64,000 nucleotides of DNA from Tritrichomonas musculus (Eukaryota > Parabasalia > Tritrichomonadida > Tritrichomonadidae). Of the stretch, positions 1 through 8,393 are shown piece by piece. The notes beneath the pieces are model-generated. The model did not search any database. It saw nothing but the letters and a program-made list of their open reading frames with translations, and had not been told where the DNA came from. The position numbers and the translations under genes are program-made. Where the stretch lies: assembly GCA_039105265.1 (NCBI GenBank), contig JAPFFF010000025.1, positions 186,001-250,000 of the forward strand, in the 5' to 3' direction. How positions within the stretch are numbered: the first letter of the stretch is position 1; each line of letters begins with the position of its first letter.

Positions 1-1116
1 CTTGAATACTGTATGATGATTTGGAGTTTGAGGGAATAAGAAGAATATTGAATCAACGAATCGTGGGGTGATTGTCTGAGTACTTGAACAACGACCTGCG
101 TGATTGAGTGGTTTACTCATAGTAGTGAATGTAAGAATTTGAGTAGGGAAGATGAGTTCTTGTTGTGTATATCGTTGAATGAGTGATTGATATATATCTC
201 CATCGATACCGAAGTTGGGGATAACACTATAGCAATCATTAACTTCATAATCACGTTTAATAGTGAGAGTACGATTAGCAGCTGCAAATGTACCAGCATT
301 ACACGATTCATAAGATCTAATTTGAGTTCCGATTGGTGCAAACTCATTCGTAATTTTCTGAGCATGAATTTTAATGTATTGTTCCGCATCACCATGTATA
401 GATGCCGGTAATCCGACAGGGCAGTACACAAGACCTTGTACGCCGAACATAACTTTGAGCTCAAGTTTACCTGCGAATGAGGGTAAGTATTTGATATTAC
501 TGAGAGGAAGGAATCGACGGAGATCGATCTTTAATGGGATTTCGATATCGTTATATTCAGTTGTACCGTTGACGAGTTTGAGGAAAAATCCACATCGAGC
601 ATGTTTCGTTTTCTGATTAAATATATCTTTATGACGAACCTTGGAATATATATCACTACGTTTAGATGCTTCATTAGCTCCACATGCTGTAAGAAATGAT
701 TCTTCAGGACCGAAGTTCTGATTGTAAATAGAGATACCATTAGCGAGAATTTCATATTTTTCAACAGCATCCATAGCGTCTTTAAATCCAACCCATAAAC
801 CTTTAAATGAATGATCACCTAAATCATCGAATTGAGCATTAATAGAAGAACTCAAAACACCATTGAGTTTCAATTTCGCTTTGATGAATCCGTTATAGAT
901 ATCAGCGGTGTTATCACAAGTGGGGCTGATGATGAATGTAGTGAATGAACCTGCACGAATAGGTGCTGAGGGGCTGTATGAAGCTTGAGCATCGATAACG
1001 TATTTCTTATTAGTGTCTGACATAGCTATAGCATTATCTACAACGTCGAAATAGCTTGCTACTTGAGTATTAACTTCAGCAAATGTTTTGTGAAAGACTT
1101 CGTTGTTGAATGTCAT
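1..1116 (-). CDS. Polinton major capsid protein (double jelly-roll type), partial at window edge
   Basis: Reading from the ATG at 1116 down to base 1 gives about 372 residues with no stop, so the C-terminal part lies outside the window. It aligns along its length with the 465-residue protein at 9455-10852. Shared blocks include the N-terminal ASYFDVVDN, the central YCPVG and DLRRFLPLSNIKYLP segments, and a FPTQI stretch near the C-terminal side. Assignment as capsid rests on this homology, gene order and size. The double jelly-roll fold is known for Polinton capsids but is not directly visible in sequence. Confidence 0.75.
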   Translation of the reverse strand, partial: MTFNNEVFHKTFAEVNTQVASYFDVVDNAIAMSDTNKKYVIDAQASYSPSAPIRAGSFTTFIISPTCDNTADIYNGFIKAKLKLNGVLSSSINAQFDDLGDHSFKGLWVGFKDAMDAVEKYEILANGISIYNQNFGPEESFLTACGANEASKRSDIYSKVRHKDIFNQKTKHARCGFFLKLVNGTTEYNDIEIPLKIDLRRFLPLSNIKYLPSFAGKLELKVMFGVQGLVYCPVGLPASIHGDAEQYIKIHAQKITNEFAPIGTQIRSYESCNAGTFAAANRTLTIKRDYEVNDCYSVIPNFGIDGDIYQSLIQRYTQQELIFPTQILTFTTMSKPLNHAGRCSSTQTITPRFVDSIFFLFPQTPNHHTVFK

Positions 1117-1162
1117 TTACTTGAGAGAAAAATATACATCATATAAACACCTTAGTTAATAC

Positions 1163-1792
1163 TTAACGACGTATACGAGATCTAAATACGGGTTCTCCAG
1201 GTTCTTGAATACTGAGATCCGTAGATTCAGATTCTTCTTCTCGAGGAGGGGATTCTTGAGGTGCTTCTGGGATGAGCTCTGGAACGTATTTACTACGGAT
1301 ACGAGATTTCGATAATTCTTTATTGACGACGTGCTTGATATATTGCTTCTGCTCTTTCTTAAATCTATCATTACGTAGTTCTTCACCGAGATTTCGCAGT
1401 TGCTCGAGTATCTCGAGATTAATACCGTTTGATGTGTAAAGTTCCCTTTGGGAATGTACTTCACTATTGTGAATTGTTTGCGGAACGACGTTTCCATCGG
1501 AAGTAGAATCATTATTACGAATGCTTCGACGAGGTATCTGTTTCACTAAAGGAATCTCTTGATTATTGATTTCAACAGTATCTTCTTGTGTATCATCGTT
1601 TTGAATGGTGTCAACGGACTGCTTTTCAGTTTTATTATCTCTCAACTTCACTATATATTTTCCCTCTTTTTTCGTTGGAAACACTTCATACTCAGGATCT
1701 TCGACACCTTGAATCCATCGTTGAATTATTTGATTTCTCTTCACTCCACGTACGTACTTGCTCTTCGAAGAAGAGGTTTCTTTGAAACTCAT
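1163..1792 (-). CDS. Polinton-associated hypothetical protein (pair of 8900-9436)
   Basis: The predicted protein has 209 residues and is highly charged. Its N-terminal block (KRNQIIQRWIQGVEDPEYEV, then PTKKEGKYIVK) is shared with the 178-residue protein at 8900-9436, followed by an acidic, variable middle. A second shared helical block ends both (ILEQLRNLGEELR, then KKEQKQYIKHVVNKELS). It lies immediately upstream of the capsid gene on the same strand, as its counterpart does. Role unknown. The conserved pairing with the capsid suggests a virion or assembly protein. Confidence 0.6.
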   Translation of the reverse strand: MSFKETSSSKSKYVRGVKRNQIIQRWIQGVEDPEYEVFPTKKEGKYIVKLRDNKTEKQSVDTIQNDDTQEDTVEINNQEIPLVKQIPRRSIRNNDSTSDGNVVPQTIHNSEVHSQRELYTSNGINLEILEQLRNLGEELRNDRFKKEQKQYIKHVVNKELSKSRIRSKYVPELIPEAPQESPPREEESESTDLSIQEPGEPVFRSRIRR

Positions 1793-1855
1793 TTAATTTT
1801 CAACAAAAATATCATTACCTACAATACTCACTTATTTACTTTTTACAAACTTTGT

Positions 1856-2071
1856 CTATGACAAACGTTTGTTTTTACGAGTTTTCGATGTGCTTTTACG
1901 AGTTTTGATATACGGTGCTGTTACAGCATATGTATTAGTGTTTTCATTATATTGTTTCGCTGAAGATCGCGGTCTAGTGATTTCATTATACATAGTACCC
2001 GGACCCGATACAATAACGGAGTAGTATATACGAGTCGGTTTCCGCGGGGGCCACGCTACGCTTAAGCCCAC
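1856..2071 (-). CDS. small basic Polinton-associated protein
   Basis: This 71-residue reading frame ends in a strongly basic tail rich in Lys, Arg, Ser and Thr. Codon use resembles the two genes downstream. Start choice is uncertain. A small basic DNA-condensing or core protein is possible, as in adenovirus-like particles, but I see no recognisable domain. Confidence 0.35.
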   Translation of the reverse strand: MGLSVAWPPRKPTRIYYSVIVSGPGTMYNEITRPRSSAKQYNENTNTYAVTAPYIKTRKSTSKTRKNKRLS

Positions 2072-2090
2072 ACGTCAACACGAACTCGTG

Positions 2091-2165
2091 ATAAAAATAA
2101 AAAAAAATAAAAATGAAAAAAAAAAAAAAAATAAAAAAATTTTTTTCTTCAACTTGTTTTTTCTT
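2091..2165. other. poly-A/T tract at the junction of two Polinton-like blocks
   Basis: A short run of A-rich then T-rich sequence separates the left block from the tandem array. No gene is seen. It may mark a recombination or insertion junction. Confidence 0.5.
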
Positions 2166-2641
2166 GAAGTACTACTAGGGACCTAAACAACTACCTCGGG
2201 TCCCCACTACTACTAGGGACCTAAACAACTACCTCGGGTCCCCACTACTTGTTGTTTCTTGAAGTACTACTAGGGACCTAAACAACTACCTCGGGTCCCC
2301 ACTACTACTAGGGACCTAAACAACTACCTCGGGTCCCCACTACTTGTTGTTTCTTGAAGTACTACTAGGGACCTAAACAACTACCTCGGGTCCCCACTAC
2401 TACTAGGGACCTAAACAACTACCTCGGGTCCCCACTACTACTAGGGACCTAAACAACTACCTCGGGTCCCCACTACTTGTTGTTTCTTGAAGTACTACTA
2501 GGGACCTAAACAACTACCTCGGGTCCCCACTACTACTAGGGACCTAAACAACTACCTCGGGTCCCCACTACTACTAGGGACCTAAACAACTACCTCGGGT
2601 CCCCACTACTACTAGGGACCTAAACAACTACCTCGGGTCCC
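2166..2641. repeat. 38-bp tandem hairpin repeat, about 11 units
   Basis: The unit begins ACTAGGGACCTAAACAACTA and ends with GGGTCCCCACTACT. Within each unit GGGACC pairs with GGTCCC, so every copy can form a 6-bp hairpin. About eleven units occur, in groups of two to four separated by the spacer TTGTTGTTTCTTGAAGT. Copies are almost identical, so expansion is recent. The period is not a multiple of three and no reading frame runs through. It sits exactly between two oppositely oriented Polinton-like blocks. Confidence 0.9.
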
Positions 2642-2890
2642 TCATAGTCTATTTTGATGTTCAGCTATAGAGATACGTGCATCAATTGACTTCAATAATA
2701 ACTTAGCTTTTTCAATGTCTTCAAAGAGTTCTTTGTATGACTTGATTATATTTATCATTATATCGAATTGACTAGCTATTTTATCATCATCTTCATTCAT
2801 ACATTTTCCAAATATCTTGTCTTTAATACCTTTAAATATTGTATATAGAGCTGATGCGTCATTATTCAGTCCGTTAATAGCGCTATTCAT
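2642..2890 (-). CDS. small helical hypothetical protein, Polinton-associated
   Basis: The 82-residue protein starts MNSAINGLNNDASALYTIFK and is predicted mostly helical with heptad-like hydrophobic spacing (IMINIIKSYKELFEDIEKAK). No known domain is recognised. It begins directly at the edge of the tandem hairpin array and shares the AT-rich composition of the right element. It may belong to that element's early or regulatory genes. Confidence 0.4.
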   Translation of the reverse strand: MNSAINGLNNDASALYTIFKGIKDKIFGKCMNEDDDKIASQFDIMINIIKSYKELFEDIEKAKLLLKSIDARISIAEHQNRL

Positions 2891-2930
2891 TTAAGACAAA
2901 AATAAAAAAATAACAATAAAATAAAAGAAG

Positions 2931-3176
2931 TTAAATTTTACTAAGTAGTTCGTCTATATGAGGTAGTTCAGTTTTTTCAGTTTGAACACCTACATCTTGA
3001 AGTTCTTCTTTCTCTTCTTCTTCTTTCTCTTGATGTTCATAATAGTTTTTATACAAGTTTACTCGCTTTTTTTTCTTTGGAAACTTGATAACGTTTTTTT
3101 CTTTGTCATCGAGAGGATAATAACGAGGTCCTTTATCATCAATTCCTTCAACAATGATTGTCCCCCACTTGCTCAT
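2931..3176 (-). CDS. small charged hypothetical protein with a VGVQTE motif
   Basis: The 81-residue protein starts MSKWGTIIVEGIDDKGPRYY, then has a Lys-rich stretch and a Glu-rich stretch, and ends QDVGVQTEKTELPHIDELL. The VGVQTE segment resembles motifs in two plus-strand proteins of the same element (GIQTDD at 4330-4347, DIQTDG near 5867-5884). Function unknown. Confidence 0.45.
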   Translation of the reverse strand: MSKWGTIIVEGIDDKGPRYYPLDDKEKNVIKFPKKKKRVNLYKNYYEHQEKEEEEKEELQDVGVQTEKTELPHIDELLSKI

Positions 3177-3227
3177 ACAAAAATAAAAATGAAATGAAAA
3201 TATTTAAATCATTCAAAAAGTGAGAAA

Positions 3228-3563
3228 ATGTCATTTGTACCGCTCAAAGGCTTTACTAACGACTATGAGATATTGAATAGGTACCCCTTTACTATAAGAC
3301 GTAAGAGTAATCATTTTATATGCAAAGATGCAAAACATATTAAGGGGTATATACGTGTATGTCTAAATGGCGACTACTACTTGAAACATGTACTTATAGC
3401 AAGACAGTTCATACCTAATGATGACCCACAACATAAAATAGAGGTAGGCCATATCAATAGGAATAGGGCTGATTACCATCTAAGCAACTTAAGATGGATA
3501 ACCCCAACTGATAGTAACTATAACAGGGATATGCCCAAAATTATAAATGCGAGGGCAGATTAA
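3228..3563 (+). CDS. HNH homing-type endonuclease
   Basis: The protein has 111 residues. The N-terminal part (YEILNRYPFTIRRKS, residues 13-27) resembles the NUMOD4/AP2-type entry segment of phage and giant-virus homing nucleases. Residues 54-92 form an HNH_3-type nuclease: KHVLIARQFIP, then VGHINRNRADYHLSNLRWIT. It ends soon after the nuclease domain, so it is shorter than double-domain family members. It lies between divergent small genes at one side of the Polinton-like element. Either it is an element gene or a selfish nuclease gene inserted there. Family assignment is firm; activity is inferred. Confidence 0.8.
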   Translation: MSFVPLKGFTNDYEILNRYPFTIRRKSNHFICKDAKHIKGYIRVCLNGDYYLKHVLIARQFIPNDDPQHKIEVGHINRNRADYHLSNLRWITPTDSNYNRDMPKIINARAD

Positions 3564-3792
3564 CTATATATAGTTCTAAGAACTCCAAAGCAAAGTGTTC
3601 AATTCGACCTAAAAAATCAACATCATTATCTATCCTCATTATTTGAAGATGTTCAGGTTTGAAATACTGAGCTGATAATTCTTTTATAGTCTTCATCAAT
3701 TTTTTTCTTCTAGTTTCATCACTCTCTACACTATATTCATGGATGTTCGATAGAATTCTAACGAGGATATACATACGGTCTGATTGAGACAT
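3541..3792 (-). CDS. small hypothetical protein, Polinton-associated
   Basis: Starting at the ATG at 3792 the protein has 83 residues (MSQSDRMYILVRILSNIHEY...). It is helical and charged, with no recognised domain. Its end overlaps the end of the HNH gene by about 20 bases. Its start codon lies only six bases from the start codon of the divergent gene at 3799, so any separate promoters must lie inside the opposite coding sequences. Confidence 0.45.
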   Translation of the reverse strand: MSQSDRMYILVRILSNIHEYSVESDETRRKKLMKTIKELSAQYFKPEHLQIMRIDNDVDFLGRIEHFALEFLELYIVNLPSHL

Positions 3793-3798
3793 TTTATA

Positions 3799-4974
3799 AT
3801 GATAAAAATGACAAGTGATAAAGGCACACAAACTAAACCTAACAATAAAATACAACTATTACAAGGTTCTATTAAATTTCGACCTAAACTAGTTGATAGA
3901 GATGTTGCAAGATTAACAAGAGGTTTGGGTCAAACTATATGGAAGTTCTCTAATAATCAAATAAATCTACAAAAATTATATGAGACATATTTAAATACTA
4001 GTATAGCTTTTAAAGACGTACTTGAATTTGCTAATAGACTCAAGAGAGAGAGACCAAAAGCAAAATTTACAGGTTGTGTTTTTGCAATTAAGAAAAATCA
4101 AGATGATAAAGATGAACATGGACATTACATAACAGTATTAAAACCATATCAATATACTCTCCAGGAATCAACAACAGGTATATTAACAGAGATAAAATTA
4201 CATTATGATATTATCAACATAAGGATATCTCGAATGAAGACTGAGGAGGAAAAACAAGCAGCTAGAGAACTGAGAGAGCAGATGAAAAAAAGAACATTGA
4301 AAAGTGATAAGAAAGAATATAAAACTAGAGGTATTCAAACAGATGATATACCAGAATTGGCTCCATTACCCAGACCTCCAACTTTAAATCGAAATGATTA
4401 TCATCTTAACCTTAGGAAAATCGGTAGGAACCGACCCACAAATGTTGAGCCACCAACAAGGGACCAAAATCCAAACAGAATTCAACTTTTACTTCAAAGT
4501 AGTACAAATTTAGACGAGGATGATAGACCTAAGAAAAAATCAAAACAACCTAAGAAAAAATCAAAACGACCTCGTTCACCTTCACCTCCACCACCTCCTC
4601 CTCCTTCATCACCACCTCCACAGTTTCCATCATCACATACCTCTCGAGGTACTAGTCCTCCTCCAAGACAACCCCGTATGACACCACAGAAGGCAGGAGA
4701 GTATACAGTAGACCAAGGACATAATAGGATTCATGATTGGAGGAGTTTAGTCAATGATGAAAATATAGACGAAGATGTTATTGATGACTACTTGAAACTT
4801 CTATATAACAAAGGAAAGAGATTGAATAAACAACCTGGTCAAAATGAGGCAGAGTTTGATAAAAAGAAAATATTGGTTTTACCTACTGCATTTTATACCC
4901 TCCTTTCTATAGCATATGAGACTAATGATAATGGAAAAATTACTAGAACTGATGAAAAGTCCTATCTCAGGTAA
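3799..4974 (+). CDS. Polinton-associated basic, proline-rich protein
   Basis: I choose the first ATG of the frame at 3799. Early residues contain KGTQT (3820-3834) and a later segment reads RGIQTDD (4327-4347). Both resemble the two classical forms of dynein-light-chain-8 binding motif. Residues around 230-300 hold a Lys-Pro/Arg and Ser-Pro rich region with a run of prolines (4560-4680). It sits directly upstream of the protease part. Function unknown. Confidence 0.6.
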   Translation: MIKMTSDKGTQTKPNNKIQLLQGSIKFRPKLVDRDVARLTRGLGQTIWKFSNNQINLQKLYETYLNTSIAFKDVLEFANRLKRERPKAKFTGCVFAIKKNQDDKDEHGHYITVLKPYQYTLQESTTGILTEIKLHYDIINIRISRMKTEEEKQAARELREQMKKRTLKSDKKEYKTRGIQTDDIPELAPLPRPPTLNRNDYHLNLRKIGRNRPTNVEPPTRDQNPNRIQLLLQSSTNLDEDDRPKKKSKQPKKKSKRPRSPSPPPPPPPSSPPPQFPSSHTSRGTSPPPRQPRMTPQKAGEYTVDQGHNRIHDWRSLVNDENIDEDVIDDYLKLLYNKGKRLNKQPGQNEAEFDKKKILVLPTAFYTLLSIAYETNDNGKITRTDEKSYLR

Positions 4975-5347
4975 ACAGTCATTTTCACATTTCGATAAAG
5001 TATTTGTCCCCATTTGCTCAGATGGAGAACATTGGGTTTTATGTATTGTTCGATATCCAAAGAAAATAATCGAATGCTATGACTCTGAGAATAAGTCAAT
5101 GGCACCAGAGGTAAAGACACTTAATAAGTATATCGATATTTCAGCAACAGGTAAGTTAAAAGCAAAATATTATGATGTACCTAGTCAAAGGAATAACAAG
5201 GATTGTGGAGTGTTTCTAATGGAATCTTGTCGTACCTTTTTGCATGAAGGAGATGGTAAGTTTAAACAACGCAATATGCCAGATATTAGAAAGAGAATAC
5301 TTCGAGAACTTCAAAACAATGAATTAGAAACAGGTGTTGTATATTAA
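4916..5347 (+). CDS. Polinton cysteine protease part (Ulp1/adenain-like, C48/C5 type)
   Basis: The His box (GEHWVLCIVRYPKKIIECYD) has the aromatic residue following His and the downstream Asp seen in the family. Further on come an amide-bearing segment and the Cys box (NNKDCGVFLMESC). Polinton proteases of this type mature virion proteins, as in adenoviruses. It lies between the proline-rich protein and the 333-residue protein on the same strand. Confidence 0.78.
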   Translation: MRLMIMEKLLELMKSPISGKQSFSHFDKVFVPICSDGEHWVLCIVRYPKKIIECYDSENKSMAPEVKTLNKYIDISATGKLKAKYYDVPSQRNNKDCGVFLMESCRTFLHEGDGKFKQRNMPDIRKRILRELQNNELETGVVY

Positions 5348-5371
5348 TAAAGACTTTTTATTCAACTCGAA

Positions 5372-6373
5372 ATGGAATTACCACCAAGTGTTAACACTTT
5401 GTATCCTAATCGAGATAATATAATTAATGATGGTAATACACCTCTTCCAATCGAAACAGCCTACTTCCTCGAGGATGCTCAACATGATAAAGCTAAGTTT
5501 AATAGGTATTGGTTTAATTTCCCACCAGAATGGTCAACTGCAAACAAAGGGGAATCTATTGTTGGCGTTCGTTCAGCACATATCATTAAGAGACGACGCA
5601 AAATGGAAGTAGAGATTGAAATATATAAGATACATAAGAAAACATATGAGTTTGTCTGTGGTGGAACATGGGATGATGGAACACTAAAAGAAGACTATAT
5701 AACTGGTACTAATCATGAATACGGGTGCTTTAAAGTCATTGATTGGGTGTCAGTCGATGGAGATTTACGTGGATTTTTTGATGCAGTTAATAGTGCTTTC
5801 AAGTCATACATTAGAACTTCTAAATTAGAAAAATTTGTACAAAATGATGACGATATACAAGATAGAGATATACAAACAGATGGATATTATGATAAAAATG
5901 GTTTTCATGAAATTATTTATACAGAAAGAAATAAAGCAGAGAATCATAAATACTACTATACTAACAGTAAGAATGAACAAGATTGGGATTATACTGCACC
6001 ATATATGAACTTTTTCCAACTTAAATCCTGGAATGAAGACTTTGCAGATGTATTTAATATAGGTAATGGAATATTTCAAAATAAACCAGAAAAATATCAA
6101 ACATGGCACAAGGAATTGATATTTGATAATATATGGGACAGACAATCATGTAAAATATATTCATCTATAGGTGAACAAGCATTGCATAACTATATTGGAG
6201 ATAGTGATGTTGAATATAGTCCTATTAAGTACTTCAAGTTAAACTCCATGGACCAAAAGTTTTGGATAGACTTCTATAGTAAAGCCCATTATTATTGTCC
6301 AACCAAACTACCTCCAAATGATTCATTTGTTATCGAAATGCAATTCCTTCAATATGATAAGATGTTTATTTAA
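5372..6373 (+). CDS. Polinton-associated 333-residue protein, possible minor capsid (penton-type)
   Basis: The protein is full of aromatic and beta-prone segments and lacks any signal peptide or membrane segment. It starts MELPPSVNTLYPNRDNIIND. A DIQTDG segment occurs near 5867-5884. It lies between the protease and the integrase with 25- and 7-base gaps. In Polintons a single jelly-roll minor capsid protein is expected in this size range. That is an inference from size, composition and context, not from a recognised motif. Confidence 0.45.
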   Translation: MELPPSVNTLYPNRDNIINDGNTPLPIETAYFLEDAQHDKAKFNRYWFNFPPEWSTANKGESIVGVRSAHIIKRRRKMEVEIEIYKIHKKTYEFVCGGTWDDGTLKEDYITGTNHEYGCFKVIDWVSVDGDLRGFFDAVNSAFKSYIRTSKLEKFVQNDDDIQDRDIQTDGYYDKNGFHEIIYTERNKAENHKYYYTNSKNEQDWDYTAPYMNFFQLKSWNEDFADVFNIGNGIFQNKPEKYQTWHKELIFDNIWDRQSCKIYSSIGEQALHNYIGDSDVEYSPIKYFKLNSMDQKFWIDFYSKAHYYCPTKLPPNDSFVIEMQFLQYDKMFI

Positions 6374-6379
6374 AAATAA

Positions 6380-7498
6380 ATGAGTAAAGAAGAACCAACC
6401 CCATATGAAAAATTATACAACAAAGCTAAATGGAGGACCTTGGACAAATACCTTAGCATGGCAAAACAAGAGAATCTGAATGAAGAGGAAGCAAAGAAAT
6501 ACTTTGATGAAAGAGTAGTACATGATAAGAGAGTACCAAAAGCACAATATATACCTATCGTATCGAAACACCCTGATGGTTATCAAATGGATACCTTCAT
6601 TAACAATAAAGAGGCAGGTGGGTTGAATTATCTAATGTTCATCAATATTAACACTCGAAAAGCATATGCATATCCTATGAATGGTAAAGGAGCAAGGGAA
6701 GTATTGGCAGCGCTTCATAAATTTGTTAATGATGTACCTCATGTATATTCAATAACAAGTGATGAGGATGCTGCATATTTATCATCAACTGTATTAGACT
6801 TCATGAGAGAGAAGAACATAAAATACCGAACAACAACTGAGAATAACCATAATGTACTTGGCATTATTAATAGATTTATGAGAACTATAAGAGATGCTAT
6901 TGGTGAAAATAGGTTTATTCAACCAAAGGAGATGCATGATTTGGTAAACATATATAATAACTCTCCTCATAGGTCTTTAGATAATAAAGCACCTAATGAT
7001 ATTACTCCAGAGGATGAAATAAAGTACATACAAAAGAATGCACGCATTAATCCATATCATTTTAATCAAGGTGAGAAGGTCAGGTTAGTACTCGAAAAAG
7101 AACCATTTGGTAAAAGAAGAAGTAATTTGTCTAATGAGTCTTATATAGTTGACTCACAAAAAGGTAACCAGTTTGTGGTCAAGTCCAAAGATGGTTCAAC
7201 AAGTTCATTCCCTGGATATAGGTTGTTAAGGACAAGAGACAAAAGGATTAAAGTAGCTGAAAGACTAAATGAAGGTAAAGAAGGTATTATTGAAAAAATA
7301 TATAACTTTGATGAAGATACTGGTAAGTATGATTTAAAATGGGAAGGAGTCGAAGGTGATGATGCCTTTGCTAGACAAACTATTAGAGATGTAAGGAGAG
7401 GTAATCCATTAGTACTTGGTACAGCAGAAAGACAATATTGGTTGGAACAAAAGAAGAAAGGAGAACCAATACCAGATAAAATAATGAAATACATTTAA
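6380..7498 (+). CDS. Polinton integrase (retroviral-type)
   Basis: The 372-residue protein has an RNase-H-fold core from roughly residue 60 to 215. Recognisable blocks are GYQMDTF, then ITSDEDAAYLSS, then a NNHNVLGIINRFMRTIRD segment followed by NNSPHRSLDNKAPNDITPED. The C-terminal part (about residues 285-345, EGIIEKIY...YDLKWEGVEG) looks like a chromo/SH3-like domain. Integrases of this type insert Polintons and give short target duplications. The start is 7 bases after the upstream stop. Confidence 0.88.
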   Translation: MSKEEPTPYEKLYNKAKWRTLDKYLSMAKQENLNEEEAKKYFDERVVHDKRVPKAQYIPIVSKHPDGYQMDTFINNKEAGGLNYLMFININTRKAYAYPMNGKGAREVLAALHKFVNDVPHVYSITSDEDAAYLSSTVLDFMREKNIKYRTTTENNHNVLGIINRFMRTIRDAIGENRFIQPKEMHDLVNIYNNSPHRSLDNKAPNDITPEDEIKYIQKNARINPYHFNQGEKVRLVLEKEPFGKRRSNLSNESYIVDSQKGNQFVVKSKDGSTSSFPGYRLLRTRDKRIKVAERLNEGKEGIIEKIYNFDEDTGKYDLKWEGVEGDDAFARQTIRDVRRGNPLVLGTAERQYWLEQKKKGEPIPDKIMKYI

Positions 7499-7508
7499 AA
7501 ATTTGTAA

Positions 7509-8375
7509 ATGGATGAACCCCCAAGTGCAGAACTAATAAATAAAGTAGAAACATTGATTAAAGAAACCTTACGGAAGAACATGAAAGAAATAGATGGAGC
7601 ATTAATTAAACCATTATCACCTGATTATCCTTTTAGCACAAACGGTATATATTTTTTAATTGGTAAACCAGGTGCTGGTAAAAGTTTTTGGATATGGAGA
7701 CATATTATGATAACAGAGAGGTTGTTTAAACATCCATACTACCAAAAGATAATATTTTGCTCAAGCTCTGGTAAAATGGATAAAACAGCTGAAACACTTA
7801 ATAAACAGATACAATCAAGAATCGATTATGTAAAGGAAAGAGAATTAATGAGTTATCTTAAAAGACATCTTCGAAGAAAGATAAAGTATTATGCCATTGT
7901 CAAATATGTACTATCTCGAATGAAAGAGACCAATGACGAAATGAGGAGGCTCATTGAGAAGCATCATTTAAATGAGCTCAATGATAAAATAATATATATA
8001 GCAAATAAGCTCGTCAAGTATGAAACATCATCATATCCATATAATACATTATTGATACTAGATGATTGTGCAGGTAGTGATTTATTAAAGAATGGTAATA
8101 GTGAATTTATCAAGTTGTTAACCAAAACAAGACACTATAATTTAACATGTATCATGGCAATACAAACAATTCGATTTGTTCATATGAATGCTAAAAGGTT
8201 AGCAACAGATATCATATGTTATACAGGATATAGTGAGGAAGATTTTACGAGCTTGTTGCAACAAACTAATAACTCATTAAATACTAAACAGACAGTAGCT
8301 GAGTACCTACAACATAAAGAACCACATGAGAAGTTCGTAATGAATATTTCTGCTAATAAGTACTATTTTGAATAA
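7509..8375 (+). CDS. Polinton packaging ATPase (A32/FtsK-HerA type)
   Basis: The 288-residue protein has Walker A GKPGAGKSFW (about residues 53-62) and Walker B LLILDDCAG (about 180-188). A downstream TKTRHYNLTCIMAIQ segment corresponds to the sensor region of A32-like genome-packaging ATPases. Homologues pump DNA into the capsid. It is followed after 18 bases by a small Gly/Ala-rich protein gene and then the capsid block. Confidence 0.88.
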   Translation: MDEPPSAELINKVETLIKETLRKNMKEIDGALIKPLSPDYPFSTNGIYFLIGKPGAGKSFWIWRHIMITERLFKHPYYQKIIFCSSSGKMDKTAETLNKQIQSRIDYVKERELMSYLKRHLRRKIKYYAIVKYVLSRMKETNDEMRRLIEKHHLNELNDKIIYIANKLVKYETSSYPYNTLLILDDCAGSDLLKNGNSEFIKLLTKTRHYNLTCIMAIQTIRFVHMNAKRLATDIICYTGYSEEDFTSLLQQTNNSLNTKQTVAEYLQHKEPHEKFVMNISANKYYFE

Positions 8376-8393
8376 TTTTTTATTATTTTTTAA

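Larger units (their letters stand above)
1..2090 (-). mobile_element. Polinton/Maverick-like element, end fragment (left copy)
   Basis: A minus-strand gene block matches the order in the element at 2642-10852: a small basic protein, a hypothetical protein, then a major capsid protein that leaves the window at base 1. Base composition is clearly less AT-rich than the right copy, and the two capsid proteins differ throughout. I read this as a different lineage or a separate insertion rather than a simple duplication. The parts seen look open, with no obvious break in the capsid part. The terminal repeats are not in view. It appears fairly young. It meets the right copy head to head across the tandem array at 2166-2641. 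Confidence 0.8.

Noticed and set aside
3784-3798. Upstream TTG start for the proline-rich Polinton protein
   Set aside because: An ATG in the same frame occurs 15 bases downstream, and eukaryotic TTG starts are unlikely.
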